A stretch of DNA of 64,000 nucleotides from Aegilops tauschii subsp. strangulata (lineage: Eukaryota > Streptophyta > Magnoliopsida > Poales > Poaceae). The translations under genes were made by a program, and so were the position numbers. Shown piece by piece: positions 23,212 to 34,427 of the stretch (the stretch's first letter is position 1; each line of letters begins with the position of its first letter). The stretch lies in contig NC_053039.3 in the NCBI RefSeq assembly GCF_002575655.3, positions 371,977,633-372,041,632 of the forward strand, written 5' to 3'. Under the pieces are notes generated by a model that saw only the letters and a list, made by a program, of their open reading frames with translations, had not been told where the DNA came from and made no database searches.

Positions 23212-24800
23212 TGATACGTCTCCAACGTATCTATAATTTTTGATTGTTCCATGCTATTATATTATCAATCTTTGATGTTTTATAATCATTTTATAGTCAT
23301 TTTATATCATCTTTTGATACTAACTTATTGACATAGTGCCAAGTGCCAGTTGTTGTTTTCTACATGTTTTTTACATCGCAGGAAATCAATACCAAACGGA
23401 GTCCAAATGCAACGAAACTTTACGGAGATTTTTTATGGACCAGAAGACACCCAATGGGCCAAGGCAACGCCTGGTGGGGTGCTCCGAGGGGAGCACAACC
23501 CACCAGGGCGCGCCAGGAGGCCCAAGTGCGCCCTGGTGGGTTGTGCCCACCTCGGATGCCCCCCCGGACCGCCTCTTTTCTCTAAAAATACCCCAATATT
23601 CCAGAAACCCTAGGGGAGTCGACGAAAATCAATTCCAGTCGTCGCAGAGTCCAGAACCACCAGATCCAATCTAGACACCATCACAGAGGGGTTCACCACT
23701 TCCATTGGTGCCTCTCCGATGATGCGTGAGTAGTTCATTGTAGACCTTGGGGTCCGTAGTTAGTAGCTAGATGGCTTCCTCTCTTTCGCTGGATTCTCAA
23801 TACAATGGTCTCTTGGATATCCATATGATGTAACTCTTTTTGCGTTGTGTTTGTTGGGATCGGATGAACTTTGAGTTTATGATCAGATCTATCTTTTTAT
23901 ATCCATGAAAGTTATTTGAGTTTCTTTGATCTCTTATATGCATGATTTCTTATGGCCTCGTATTTCTTCTTCGATATTTGGGTTTTGTTTGGCCAACTTG
24001 ATCTATTTATCTTGCAATGGGAAGAGGTGCTTTGTAGTGGGTTTGATCTTACGGTGCTTGATCCCAGTGACAGAAGGGGAACCGCCACGTATGTATCGTT
24101 GCTACTAAGGATAAAACGATGGGGTCTATCTCTACATAGATAGATCTTGTCTACATCATGTTATCGTTATTATTGCATTATTCCGTTTCTCCATGAACTT
24201 AATACACTAGATGCATGCTGGATAGCGGTCGATGTGTGGAGTTATAGTAGTAGATGCAGGCAGGAGTCGGTATACTAATCTTGGACGTGATGCCTATATA
24301 ATGATCATTGCCTGGATATTGTCATGATCATTTGAAGTTCTATCAATTGCCCAACAGTAATTTGTTTACCCACCGTTTGCTATTTTTCTCGAGAGAAGCC
24401 ACTAGTGAAACCTACGGCCCCCGGGTCTCTTTCTCATATTATTTGCCTTTGCGATCTACTTTTCCTTTGCTTTTATTTTCAGATCTATTAAACCAAAAAT
24501 ACCTTGCTGCGTTTTATTCTTATTTATTTTATTTGGCGTTCGATCTATCAATCTATTACAATTTCTCCCGTCCACGTGCCAATTTCTGGCGCCGTTACCC
24601 GAAAGGGATTGACAACCCCTTCAACACGCCGGGTTGCGAGTGGTTGTTATTTGTGTGCAGGTGTTGTTTACGTTGTGTTGCCTGGTTCTCCTACTGGTTC
24701 GATAACCTTGGTTTCATCACTGAGGGAAATACCTACCGCTGCTGTGCTGCATCATCCCTTCCTCTTTGGGGAAATACCGACATAGCGTCAAGCCGCATCA
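23212..24800 (+). mobile_element. 3' LTR of element B
   Basis: 1589 bp, with the same ends as the 5' LTR (TGATACGTCTCC, AGCCGCATCA). Differences by eye are scattered substitutions and short indels, for instance an extra ATTTTATAGTC segment near 23290. Confidence 0.93.
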
Positions 24801-24885
24801 GGCAGCTCGCCAAGCGGTAGCTACCGCAGCACAATACGACCCCAACTATGATTTCGAATATCATCCGGGCCAGTGGTGGCCCTAG

Positions 24886-25924
24886 ACCAACTTAGGCCAA
24901 AAGCCTAAGCTTGGGGGAGTACGTATTTCTCACCGACATTACATTCATGTTCACACACTCATTTCAGTTGTCGGTGTTCATACTTTGTCATTGTATTATC
25001 CATGTTAGTTTATTTCTTTTTCCCGCTTTCTTCTTGTGTGTTTAATAAACCTTAAGAAAAACAAAAAAATATTAGTTGTAGCTTCTATCTAGTTTACTTT
25101 CCATGTTCACTTAGTAGTAGTAGTATTAAAAGAAAACCCAAAAATATTTCTCGTTCTTCTTTTGCTTGTTGGGAGCTTCCCCGTGTAAATAGTTTTTCTC
25201 GTTCTTGTTTTACTTTCTTCAAAAAAACAAAAACTCCAAAAACATTTCAGTGTGTTTCTTTGAAATTCTTTTCTTTTCTTTGGGGGTCGAGAGGAGAAGA
25301 CCACGATGAAAATGTTGAGTGGCTCTCGTATGCATTAGTTTTGATATAACAAAGAGCCCATATTACCTTGTATTCTCCTTTGTATAAATGTTTGCATATT
25401 CCAGCTTAGTCCAATGCACACTATTATTATTATCCACATTGTTCGGTCGTTCAAGTGAAATGTAATAATGACGATATATGATGAAATGATTGAGATGAGG
25501 AAAAGCTGGTATGAACTCGGCCTATCTTGTTTTTGTAAGTATGACTAGTTCATCGTCCTTGATTCAGCCCATTATGAATGAAACATGTTTGCAATGATAA
25601 TTAGAGATTATAGTTATTCATGCCATGCTTAATTAGCTTGGAGTTTATAATGGTTTACCTTGCGTGCCAACATGCTTTCAAAAATGGTTGAATGATTCGA
25701 GTGGCTTGAGTTGACTTGGCACATGTTCACCCATGTAGTTGAAACAAAATCAACATAGACTCCATGATATTTATGTTCATGGTGATTTATATCCTACTCA
25801 TGCTTGCATTTTATGTTGGTTAATCTCAATGCATGTTTATGACTGTTGTCGCTCCTAGTTGGTCGCTTCCCAGTCTTTTTCTAGCCTTCACTTGTACTAA
25901 GCGGGAATACTGCTTGTGCATCCA
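24886..25924 (+). other. element D internal noncoding DNA with an internal polypurine-tract copy
   Basis: Directly after the second gene, 24906-24920 reads TAAGCTTGGGGGAGT, the same 15 bases that precede the 3' LTR of D (34413-34427). The rest is AT-rich and noncoding. It stops at ATCCA, the left target duplication of element C. Confidence 0.7.
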
Positions 25925-27436
25925 TGATACGTCTCCGTCGTATCTATAATTTTTTATTGTTCCATGCCAATATTCTACAACTTTCATATACTTTTGGCAA
26001 CTTTTTATACTATTTTTGGGACTAACATATTAATCCAGTGCCCAGTGCCAGTTCCTGTTTGTTGCATGTTTTTTTGTTTCGCAGAAAATCCATATCAAAC
26101 GGAGTCCAAACGGGATAAAAACTGACGGAGAATTTTTTGGAATATATGTGAATTTTGGGAAGTGGAATCAATGCGAGACGATGCCCGAGGGGGGCACGAG
26201 GCAGGGGGGCGCGCCCCTGACCCTCGTGGACACCCCGTAAGGCGTTGTTGCCCTTCTTTTGCCGCAACAAAGCTAATATCCGGATAAAATCGTGTTCAAA
26301 TTTCAATCCAATCGGAGTTACAGATCTCCGGGAATATAAGAAACGGTTAAAGGCCAGATCTGGAAGCGCAGAAAGAGAGAGAGACAGAGAGACAGATCCA
26401 ATCTCGGAGGGGCTCTCGCCCCTCCCATGCCATGGAAACCAAGGACCAGAGGGGAAACCCTTCTCCCATCTAGGGAGAAGGTCAAGGAAGAAGAAGAAGA
26501 ATAAGAAGGGGGCCCTCTCCCCCTCTCTTCCGGTGGCGCCGGAACGCCGCCGGGGCCATCATCATCACCGCAATCTACACCAACAACTTCACCGCCCTCA
26601 TCACCAACTCTTCCCCCCTCTATGCAGTGGTGTAACCCCTCTTTTACCCGCTGTAATCTCTACTTAAACATGGTGCTCAATGCTATATGTTATTTCCCAA
26701 TGATGTATGGCTATCCTATGATGTTTGAGTAGATCCGTTTTGTCCTACAGGTTAATTGATGATCGTGATTGGTTTGAGTTGCATGTTTTATTATTGGTGC
26801 TTTCCTATGATGCTCTCTGTGTCGCGCAAGCATGAGGGATCCCCGCTGTAGGGTTTGCAATATGTTCATGGTTTGCTTATTGTCTGCGTTGCGTGAGTGA
26901 CTGAAACACAAACACGGATAAGTGGGCCATGGTGTATGGGAATAAAGAGGACTTGATGCTTTAATGCTATGGTTGGGTTTTACCTTAATGATCTTTAGTA
27001 GTTGCGGATGCTTGCTAGAGTTCCAATCATAAGTGAATATTATCCAAGAAGAGAAAGTATGTTAGCTTATGCCTCTCCCTCAAATAAAATTGCAATAATG
27101 ATTACCGGTCTAGTTATCGATTGCCTAGGGACAAATAACTTTCTCATGACAAAAAGCTCTCTACTAAAACTAACTTAGTCATGTCTTCATCTAAACATCC
27201 CCTACTTTTTATTTACGCGCTCTTTATTATCTTGCAAACTTATCCAACAACACCTACAAAGTACTTCTAGTTTCATACTTGTTCTAGGTAAAGCGAACGT
27301 TAAGCGTGCGTAGAGTTGTATCAGTGGTCGATAGAACTTGAGGGAATATTTGTTCTACCTTTAGCTCCTCGTTGGGGTCGACACTCTTACTTATCGAAAG
27401 AGGCTACAATTGATCCCCTATACTTGTGGGTTATCA
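25925..27436 (+). mobile_element. 5' LTR of element C
   Basis: 1512 bp, TGATACGTCTCCGTCG to TGTGGGTTATCA. Nearly collinear with 31868-33381. Confidence 0.93.
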
Positions 27437-27447
27437 AGACCTTTTTC

Positions 27448-27465
27448 TGGCGCCGTTGCCGGGGA
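27448..27465 (+). promoter_or_regulatory. primer-binding site of element C (tRNA-Asp)
   Basis: TGGCGCCGTTGCCGGGGA, a perfect complement of the plant tRNA-Asp 3' end, 11 bases after the LTR. Confidence 0.85.
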
Positions 27466-27560
27466 GTTATAGCGTGGGGTGAATATTCTCGTGTGTGCTT
27501 GTTTGCTTTATCACTAAGTAGTTTTTATTTGCTGTTCCAAGTTGTTCTCTATCTTTAGTT

Positions 27561-28896
27561 ATGGATATGGAACACGAAATACCGAAAAAATTAGGTGTAC
27601 TTGCTACTCATGGAGATGGGGAACCTCCTAAAACCCTTGATGCTCATTATGTGAAAGATATTATGTACTACTTTGATAATCCTGAGAAAACCCCATTCAA
27701 CTTTGTAATGGGAGACACGTTGGATCAACGTGAATACTTTAGGGATTATTGCTTGACTCAAAAAGGGAAACTATTATGGGATCAAATTTATATGTTGCAT
27801 TGGTATGCTCGGCAACTATGCTTGAGATATGATTATACTTGTTGCTCTAGGATGAAGGCTCCACACCTTCCCTTTTCATGTGGATTTAATGATAATGAAA
27901 CCTTAGCTTCTTATGCTAATGGTATATATGATTACTATGATGTGGAACAAATAGAAGAGTTCGTTGCTTTTATGGGTGCTTATGAAGTTGAATCTTTGTT
28001 TAAAAGAGTTTGAATATTTTGATGATTCAGTTTATAGACCTGAAAATTTTGCTATACTTAAATATTGCTATGAGAATTATGAATTCAATTCTGATATTGA
28101 TGATTTTATTGAGAGAGTCTCCGCTGTCCAAGAAGAGACTAATATTTTGCAGGAGTCTATGGAAGAAGAAATTAATGACATTGTGAGCTCATTGGATGAA
28201 AAAGATGAGGAGGAGAGCGAAGAACAAAATGAGGAAGAGCGGATTGATCACCCGTGCCCACCTTCTAATGAGAGTAACTCTTCAACTCATACATTGTTTA
28301 ATTTCCCTTCGTGCTTACCGAAGGATGAATGCTATGATGATTGTTATGATCCCGTTGATTCTTTTGAAACATCCCTTTTTGATGATGCTTGCTATGCTTG
28401 TGGCCAAGATGCCAATATGAATTATGCTTATGAAGATGAACTTGCTATAGTTCCTTATGTTAAACATGAAATTGTTGCTATTGCACCCACGCATGATAGT
28501 CCTATTATCTTTTTGAATTCTCCCGACTCGGAGAAGTTTGCCCTTATTAAGGATTATATTGATGGGTTGCATTTTACTACTACACATGATGATGTTGATA
28601 GATATCATATGCATGTGCTTGCTGCTCCTACTTGCAATTATTATGAGAGAGGAACTACATCTCCGCCTCTCTATGTTTCCAACATGATAAAATTGCAAGA
28701 AACTGTTTATACTATGCATTGGCCTTTACTTTGTGTGCATGAATTGTTCTTTTATGACATGTCGATGCATAGGAAGAGAGTTAGACTTTGTCATTGCTTG
28801 ATATATGTTGCTTTGTGCTCACTACTAAATGCCAAATCATTGTTAATTAAAATTGGCTTTGATATACCTTGGGATCCGGGTGGATCCATTACTTGA
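27561..28896 (+). pseudogene. single gene of element C, unclassified acidic protein, one frameshift
   Basis: The ATG at 27561 (MDMEHEIPKKLGVLATHGDG) opens a 150-codon frame. A +1 frame change near 28003-28013 leads into an open frame to TGA at 28894-28896, about 445 codons in all. Visible features are an aromatic-rich N-terminal half (YYFDNPEKT, LRYDYTCC), a Glu/Asp-rich low-complexity linker (about 28150-28250) and a Tyr/Asp/Cys-rich C-terminal half. I see no Gag signature, CCHC knuckle, DSG/DTG protease motif or YxDD motif. One frameshift in about 1.3 kb is little decay compared with the gag-pro genes of B and D, so this protein may have been under selection until recently. Function unknown. 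Confidence 0.65.
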
Positions 28897-29692
28897 GCAC
28901 TATATGCCTAGCTTAATGGCTTTAAAGAAAGCGCTGCCAGGGAGACAACCCAGAAGTTTTAGAGAGTCATTTATTTCTGTTGAGTGCTTTTATATATTTT
29001 AAAAACAAAAAAATAAAGAGGGGAACCCAGAACTTTTCAAAAAGGAAAGTGAAAGTGAGAGAGACAAGCATTGTTGAAGTGGGGGAGCTCCTTGAACTTT
29101 GTTCATGCTCACGGAAACTTTGTGAATCTTGATTACAGAAAATTTTCAACAAAAATAATTATCCCCTTGTATAATTCCATTGTATTATAAAAATAATGTG
29201 CCAAGGTTTGCCTTTAGGATGTTTTAGATTACTTGTTGATTTGTGCGGTGCAGAACAGAAACTTTGGCTGTAGTGCGCGATTTTACATTTTTTACTGGAA
29301 CGACAAACGGTTCTGAAACTTTTTGCACTGTCTTTCTATACAAATTGTTTATGTTTCCTAATTATTTAAGAATTTTTGGAGTACCATAGGTATGGTGAAT
29401 GTTCAGATTATTACAGACTGTCCTGTTTAAGAGAGATTTTGATTTTGATGCATAGTTTGCTTGTTTGATGAACCTATCAATTTCTATCAGTGGATTAAGC
29501 CATGGAAAAGTTATATTACAGTAGCTACAATGCAAAAACAAAATATTAATTGGTTTTCAACAGTACTTAGAGTAGTGATTTGCTTTATTATACTAAAGGA
29601 TCTTACCGAGCTTTCTGTTGAGTTTTGTGTGGATGAAGTGTTCGAAGATCGAGGAGGTCTCGATATGAGGAGAAGGAGGAGAGACAAGAGCT

Positions 29693-29777
29693 CAAGCTTG
29701 GGGATGCCCAAGGCACCCCAAGTAAATATACAAGGAGACTCAACCGTCTAAGCTTGGGGATGCCCGGAAGGCATCCC
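29693..29777 (+). repeat. internal polypurine-tract copies with hairpins, element C
   Basis: CAAGCTTGGGGATGC (29693-29707) and TAAGCTTGGGGATGC (29749-29763). The second equals the sequence before the 3' LTR (31853-31867). The second copy forms GGGATGCC/GGCATCCC with a 5-base loop (29757-29777). The first can fold with GGCACCCC downstream. Confidence 0.82.
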
Positions 29778-29922
29778 ATCTTTCTTCAACAAGTATCGGT
29801 ATGTTTTCGGATTCGTTTCGTTCATGCGATATGTGCAAATCTTGGAGCGTCTTTTGCATTTAGTTTTCACTTTTCTTTTATGCACCATGCTGGTATGAGA
29901 TAGTCCTTGGTTGATTTATAGA

Positions 29923-30144
29923 ATGCTCATTGCACTTCACTTATATCTTTTGAGTATGGCTTTATAGAATGCTTCATGTGCTTCACTTATATCATTTGAA
30001 GTTTGGATTGCCTGTTTCTCTTCACATAGAAAACCGCCATTTGTAGAATGCTCTTTTCCTTCACTTATATTTGTTAGAGAGTGGGCATATATTTTGTAGA
30101 AAGAATTAAACTCTCTTGCTTCACTTATATCTATTTAGAGAGTT
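29923..30144 (+). repeat. CTTCACTT-loop hairpin array, element C
   Basis: Clear units are ATGCTCA/TGAGTAT (29923-29929 with 29951-29957, one G-U pair), GCTTCA/TGAAGT (29971-29976 with 29997-30002, one G-U pair), CTCT/AGAG (30051-30054 with 30076-30079) and AACTCTCT/AGAGAGTT (30109-30116 with 30137-30144, eight perfect pairs). All enclose CTTCACTTATAT. A weak unit lies near 30015-30030. Confidence 0.75.
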
Positions 30145-31867
30145 GACAGGAATTGGTCATTCACATGGTTAGTCATAAAATCCTACATAAAACTTGTAGA
30201 TCACTGAATATGATATGTTTGATTCCTTGCAATAGTTTTGCGATATAAAGATGGTGATATTAGAGTCATGCTAGTGGGTAGTTGTGGATTGTAGAAATAC
30301 TTGTGTTGAAGTTTGTGATTCCCGTAGCATGCACGTATGGTGAACCGTTATGTAACGAAGTTGGAGCATGAGGTATTTATTGATTGTCTTCCTTATGAGT
30401 GGCGGTCGGGGATGAGCGATGGTCTTTTCCTACCAATCTATCCCCCTAGGAGCATGCGTGTAGTACTTTGTTTCAATGACTAATAGATTTTTGCAATAAG
30501 TATGTGAGTTCTTTATGACTAATGTTGAGTCCATGGATTATACACACTCTCACCCTTCCATCATTGCTAGCCTCTTCGGTACCGTGCATTGACCTTTCTC
30601 ACCTTGAGAGTTGGTGTAAACTTCGCCGGTGCATCCAAACCCCGTGATATGATACGCTCTGTCACAGATAAGCCTCCTTATATCTTCCTCAAAACAGCAC
30701 CGTACCTACCTATCATGGCATTTCCATAGCCATTCCGAGATATATTGCCATGCAACTTCCATCATCATCATATACATGACTTGAGCATTTATTGTCATAT
30801 TGCTTTGCATGATCGTAAGATAGCTAGCATGATGTTTTCATGGCTTGTCCGTTTTTTTGATGTCATTGCTACGCTAGATCATTGTACATCCCAGTACACC
30901 GCCGGAGGCATTCATATAGAGTCATATCTTTGTTCTAGTATCAAGTTGTAATATTGAGTTGTAAGTAAATAAAAGTGTGATGATCATCACTATTAGAGCA
31001 TTGCCCCATGAAAAAAAGAAAAAAAGAGAGGCCAATGAAGCCTAAATAAAAAAGGGGGCCAAAGAAGCCCGCCAAAAAAGGGGGCAATGTTACTATCCTT
31101 TTACCACACTTGTGCTTCAAAGTAGCACCATGTTCTTCATATAGAGAGTCTCTTGAGTTATCACTTTTATATACTAGTGGGAATTTTCATTATAGAACTT
31201 GGCTTTTATATTCCGATGATGGGATTCCTTAAATGCCCGAGGTCTTCATGAGCAAGCAAGTTGGATGCACACCCACTTAGTTTCCAGTTTGAGCTTTCAT
31301 ACACTTATAGCTCTTAGTGCATCCGTTGCATGGCAATCCCTACTCCGCACATTGACATCAATTGATGGGCATCTCCATAGCCCGTTGATTAGGCCCGTCG
31401 ATGTGAGACTTTCTTCCTTTTTGTCTTCTCCACACAACCTCCATCATCATATTCTATTCCACCTATAGTGCTATATCCATGGCTCACGCTCATGTATTGC
31501 GTGAAAGTTGAAAAGGTTTGAGAACATCAAAAGTATGAAACAATTGCTTGGCTTGTCATCGGGGTTGTGCATGATTTGAATATTTTGTATGGTGAAGATG
31601 GAGCATAGCCAGACTATATGATTTTGTAGGGATAACTTTCTTTGGCCTTGTTATTTTGAAAAGACATGATTGCTTTATTAGTATGCTTGAAGTATTATTG
31701 TCTTAATGTCAAATGATAGACTATTGCTTTGAATCACTCGTGTCTTAATATTCATGCCATGATTAGATTACATGATCAAGATTATGCCAGGTAGCATTTC
31801 ACATAAAAAATTATCTTTTTTATCATTTACCTACTCGAGGACGAGCAGGAATTAAGCTTGGGGATGC

Positions 31868-33381
31868 TGATACGTCTCTGTCGTATCTATAATTTTTTAT
31901 TGTTCCATGCCAAATTCTACAACTTTCATATACTTTTGGCAACTTTTAATACTATTTTTTGACTAACATATTAATACAGTGCCCAGTGCCAGTTCCTGTT
32001 TGTTGCATTTTTTTGTTTCACAGAAAATCCATATCAAGCGGAGTCCAAATGGGATAAAAACTGACGGAGATTTTTTGGAATATATGTGAATTTTGGGAAG
32101 TGGAATCAATGCGAGATGATGCCCGAGGGGGCCATGAGGCAGGGGGCGCGCCCCAGGGGGCAGGCGCCCCCTGACCCTCGTGGACACCCCATAAGGTGGT
32201 TGTTGCCCTTCTTTCACCGCAAGAAAGCTAATATCCGGATAAAAATCGTGTTCAAATTTCAATCCAATCGGAGTTACGGATCTCCGGGAATATAAGAAAC
32301 GGTGAAAGGCCAGATCTGGGAGCGCAGAAACAGAGAGAGACAGATCCAATCTCGGAGGGGCTCTCGCCCCTCCTATGCCATGGAGACCAAGGACCAGAGG
32401 GGAAACCCTTCTCCCATCTAGGGAGAAGGTCAAGGAGGAAGAAGAAGAAGAAGGGGGGCCCTCTCCCCCTCTCTTTCGGTGGCGCCACAACGCCGCCGGG
32501 GCCATCATCATCACCGCAATCTACACCAACAACTTCACCGCCCTCATCACCAACTCTTCCCCCCTCTATGCAGCGGTGTAACCCCTCTTTTACCCGCTGT
32601 AATCTCTACTTAAACATGGTGCTCAATGCTATATATTATTTCCCAATGATGTATGGCTATCCTATGATGTTTGAGTAGATCCGTTTTGTCCTACGGGTTA
32701 ATTGATGATCGTGATTGGTTTGAGTTGCATGTTTTATTATTGGTGCTGTCCTATGGTGCTCTCCGTGTCGCGCAAGCGTGAGGGATCCCCGCTGTAGGGT
32801 CTGCAATATGTTCATGGTTTGCTTATTGTCTGCGTTGCGTGAGTGACTGAAACACAAACACGGATAAGTGGGTCATGGTGTATGGGAATAAAGATGACTT
32901 GATGCTTTAATGCTATGGTTGGGTTTTACCTTAATGATCTTTAGTAGTTGCGGATGCTTGCTAAAGTTCCAATCATAAGTGCATATGATCCAAGAAGAAA
33001 AGTATGTTAGCTTATGCCTCTCGCTCAAATAAAATTGCAATAATGATTACCGGTCTAGTTATCGATTGCCTAGGGACAAATAACTTTCTCGTGACAAAAA
33101 GCTCTCTAGTAAAACTAACTTAGTCGTGTCTTCATCTAAACAACCCCTACTTTTTATTTACGCGCTCTTTATTATCTTGCAAACTTATCCAACAACACCT
33201 ACAAAGTACTTCTAGTTTAATACTTGTTCTAGGTAAAGCGAACGTTAAGTGTGCGTAGAGTTGTATCGGTGGTCGATAGAACTTGAGGGAATATTTGTTC
33301 TACCTTTAGCTCCTCGTTGGGTTCGACACTCTTACTTATTGAAAGAGGCTACAATTGATCCCCTATACTTGTGGGTTATCA
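31868..33381 (+). mobile_element. 3' LTR of element C
   Basis: 1514 bp, preceded by the polypurine tract TAAGCTTGGGGATGC and followed by the ATCCA duplication. Confidence 0.93.
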
Positions 33382-33386
33382 ATCCA

Positions 33387-34427
33387 CTTCCATAAACCCA
33401 AAGTTGTTCCATATGAGTCCACCATACCTACCTATATGCGGTATTTACCTGCCGTTCCAAGTAAATTTGCATGTGCCAAACTCTAAACCTTCAAATGATA
33501 ATATGTTTTGTATGCTCGAATCGCTCATATGGCAACTAGGGATGTCAATATCTTCCATGCTAGGTGGGTTATTCTCACGATGAGTGGACTCCGCTCATCA
33601 TTCATGAGAAAATGGCTGGTAACCGGGATGCCCAGTCCCATGCTCAAATAAAATCAAAATAATTGCAAACAAAACTCCCCCAGGAATGTTGTTAGTTGGA
33701 AGGTACCCATTGTTTCGGACCAGCCGTGGAATGTGCTTGTTGGTGGTGGGGGAGTATAAACTTTACCATTTTGTTTGGGGACCGCCTATAATGTATGTAG
33801 CATGGAAGATACCAAGATCTCTTGGTTGTTATGTTGACAATGAAAGCATACCGCTCAAAATATTATTTATCTCTGTTTCGAAAACTCGAGCTCTGGCACC
33901 TCTGCAAATCCCTGCTTCCGTCTGCGAAGGGCCTATCTATTTACTTTTATTGCTGAGTCATCATCCTCTTATAAAAAGCACCAGTTAGAGAGCACCACTG
34001 TCATTTGTATGCATTGTTATTAATTTATATTGAGTATGACTGTGACTGGATCTCTTTTACCACGAATTACAATGTCTAGTCAGTCCTTGGTCTTCAGGGG
34101 TGCTCTGCATTTGCGTTTTGCTGTCTCAGAAAGGGCTCGCGAGATACCATCTTGTTATATCATATCATGATTGTTTTGAGAAGGTGTTGTCATCCGAGAT
34201 TTATTATTATTGCTCGCTAGTTGATTATGCCATTGATATGACTAAATGTGAGACCTAAATGTTATTGTGAATATGGTTAGTTCATAGTCTTTGCTGAAAA
34301 CTTGAATGCTGGCTTTACATATTTGCAACAACAAGATCAAACCGAGTTTGTAAAAGTTTTTCTTTATCACTTTCAATTTGTTAACTAAATTGCTTGAGAA
34401 CATGCAATGGGTTAAGCTTGGGGGAGT
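33387..34427 (+). other. element D internal 3' noncoding region and polypurine tract
   Basis: Element D resumes after the insertion of C. The region contains the CCTATATGCGGTATT block, also seen in B (near 22310) and E (near 36620), and ends in TAAGCTTGGGGGAGT (34413-34427), the polypurine tract. No gene is seen. Confidence 0.7.

Larger units (their letters stand above)
16853..24800 (+). mobile_element. complete Gypsy element B (gag-protease only)
   Basis: A 7948-bp element with LTRs at 16853-18432 and 23212-24800, flanked by perfect target duplications GGCAG (16848-16852, 24801-24805). It carries a primer site, a decayed gag-protease gene and about 2.5 kb of noncoding DNA before the 3' LTR. 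It lacks reverse transcriptase, RNase H and integrase, so it depended on other elements. The noncoding part holds polypurine-tract copies and structured hairpins described separately. The LTR start TGATACGTCTCC is that of the Sabrina/Fatima-like Triticeae group (association from memory). Confidence 0.93.
15906..24885 (+). pseudogene. second gene of element D, Athila ORF1-like protein, split by element B
   Basis: The ATG at 15906 opens a frame beginning MSRKMYQGGSSRKQ. After a frameshift near 16090 the reading continues at 16112-16852, with one in-frame stop at 16492-16494, through segments such as RRFEFSSKRNAHTVLFDLYD and LFGGIYTTRLANYLGVSI. These resemble the Athila ORF1-type proteins of plant Gypsy elements, whose function is unsettled. 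Element B interrupts the gene at 16853. Past its second GGCAG duplication the same frame resumes at 24806 and ends at TAG 24883-24885 after a Tyr/Pro-rich tail. So the gene was continuous across that site when B inserted. It lies where pol or env would be expected. Confidence 0.7.
28897..31867 (+). other. noncoding 3' internal region of element C with structured repeats
   Basis: About 3 kb without a credible gene. It holds polypurine-tract copies and hairpins at 29693-29777, CTTCACTT-loop hairpins at 29923-30144, an A-rich stretch with imperfect GGGGCCAAAGAAGCC-like repeats near 31030-31090, and the GAGGACGAGCAGG block near 31838. Confidence 0.65.
25925..33381 (+). mobile_element. complete Gypsy-type element C with one unclassified gene
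   Basis: A 7457-bp element with LTRs at 25925-27436 and 31868-33381 and perfect target duplications ATCCA (25920-25924, 33382-33386). The primer site matches tRNA-Asp exactly. The internal region has a single gene that I cannot match to Gag, protease or polymerase, then about 3 kb of noncoding DNA with polypurine-tract copies and CTTCACTT-loop hairpins. It is non-autonomous as it stands. Its LTRs end like those of D (ACTTGTGGGTTATCA). Confidence 0.92.

Noticed and set aside
26245..26667. Open frames in the LTRs of C, also near 32000-32580
   Set aside because: LTR leader sequence repeated in both LTRs. The frames are not conserved between the two copies.
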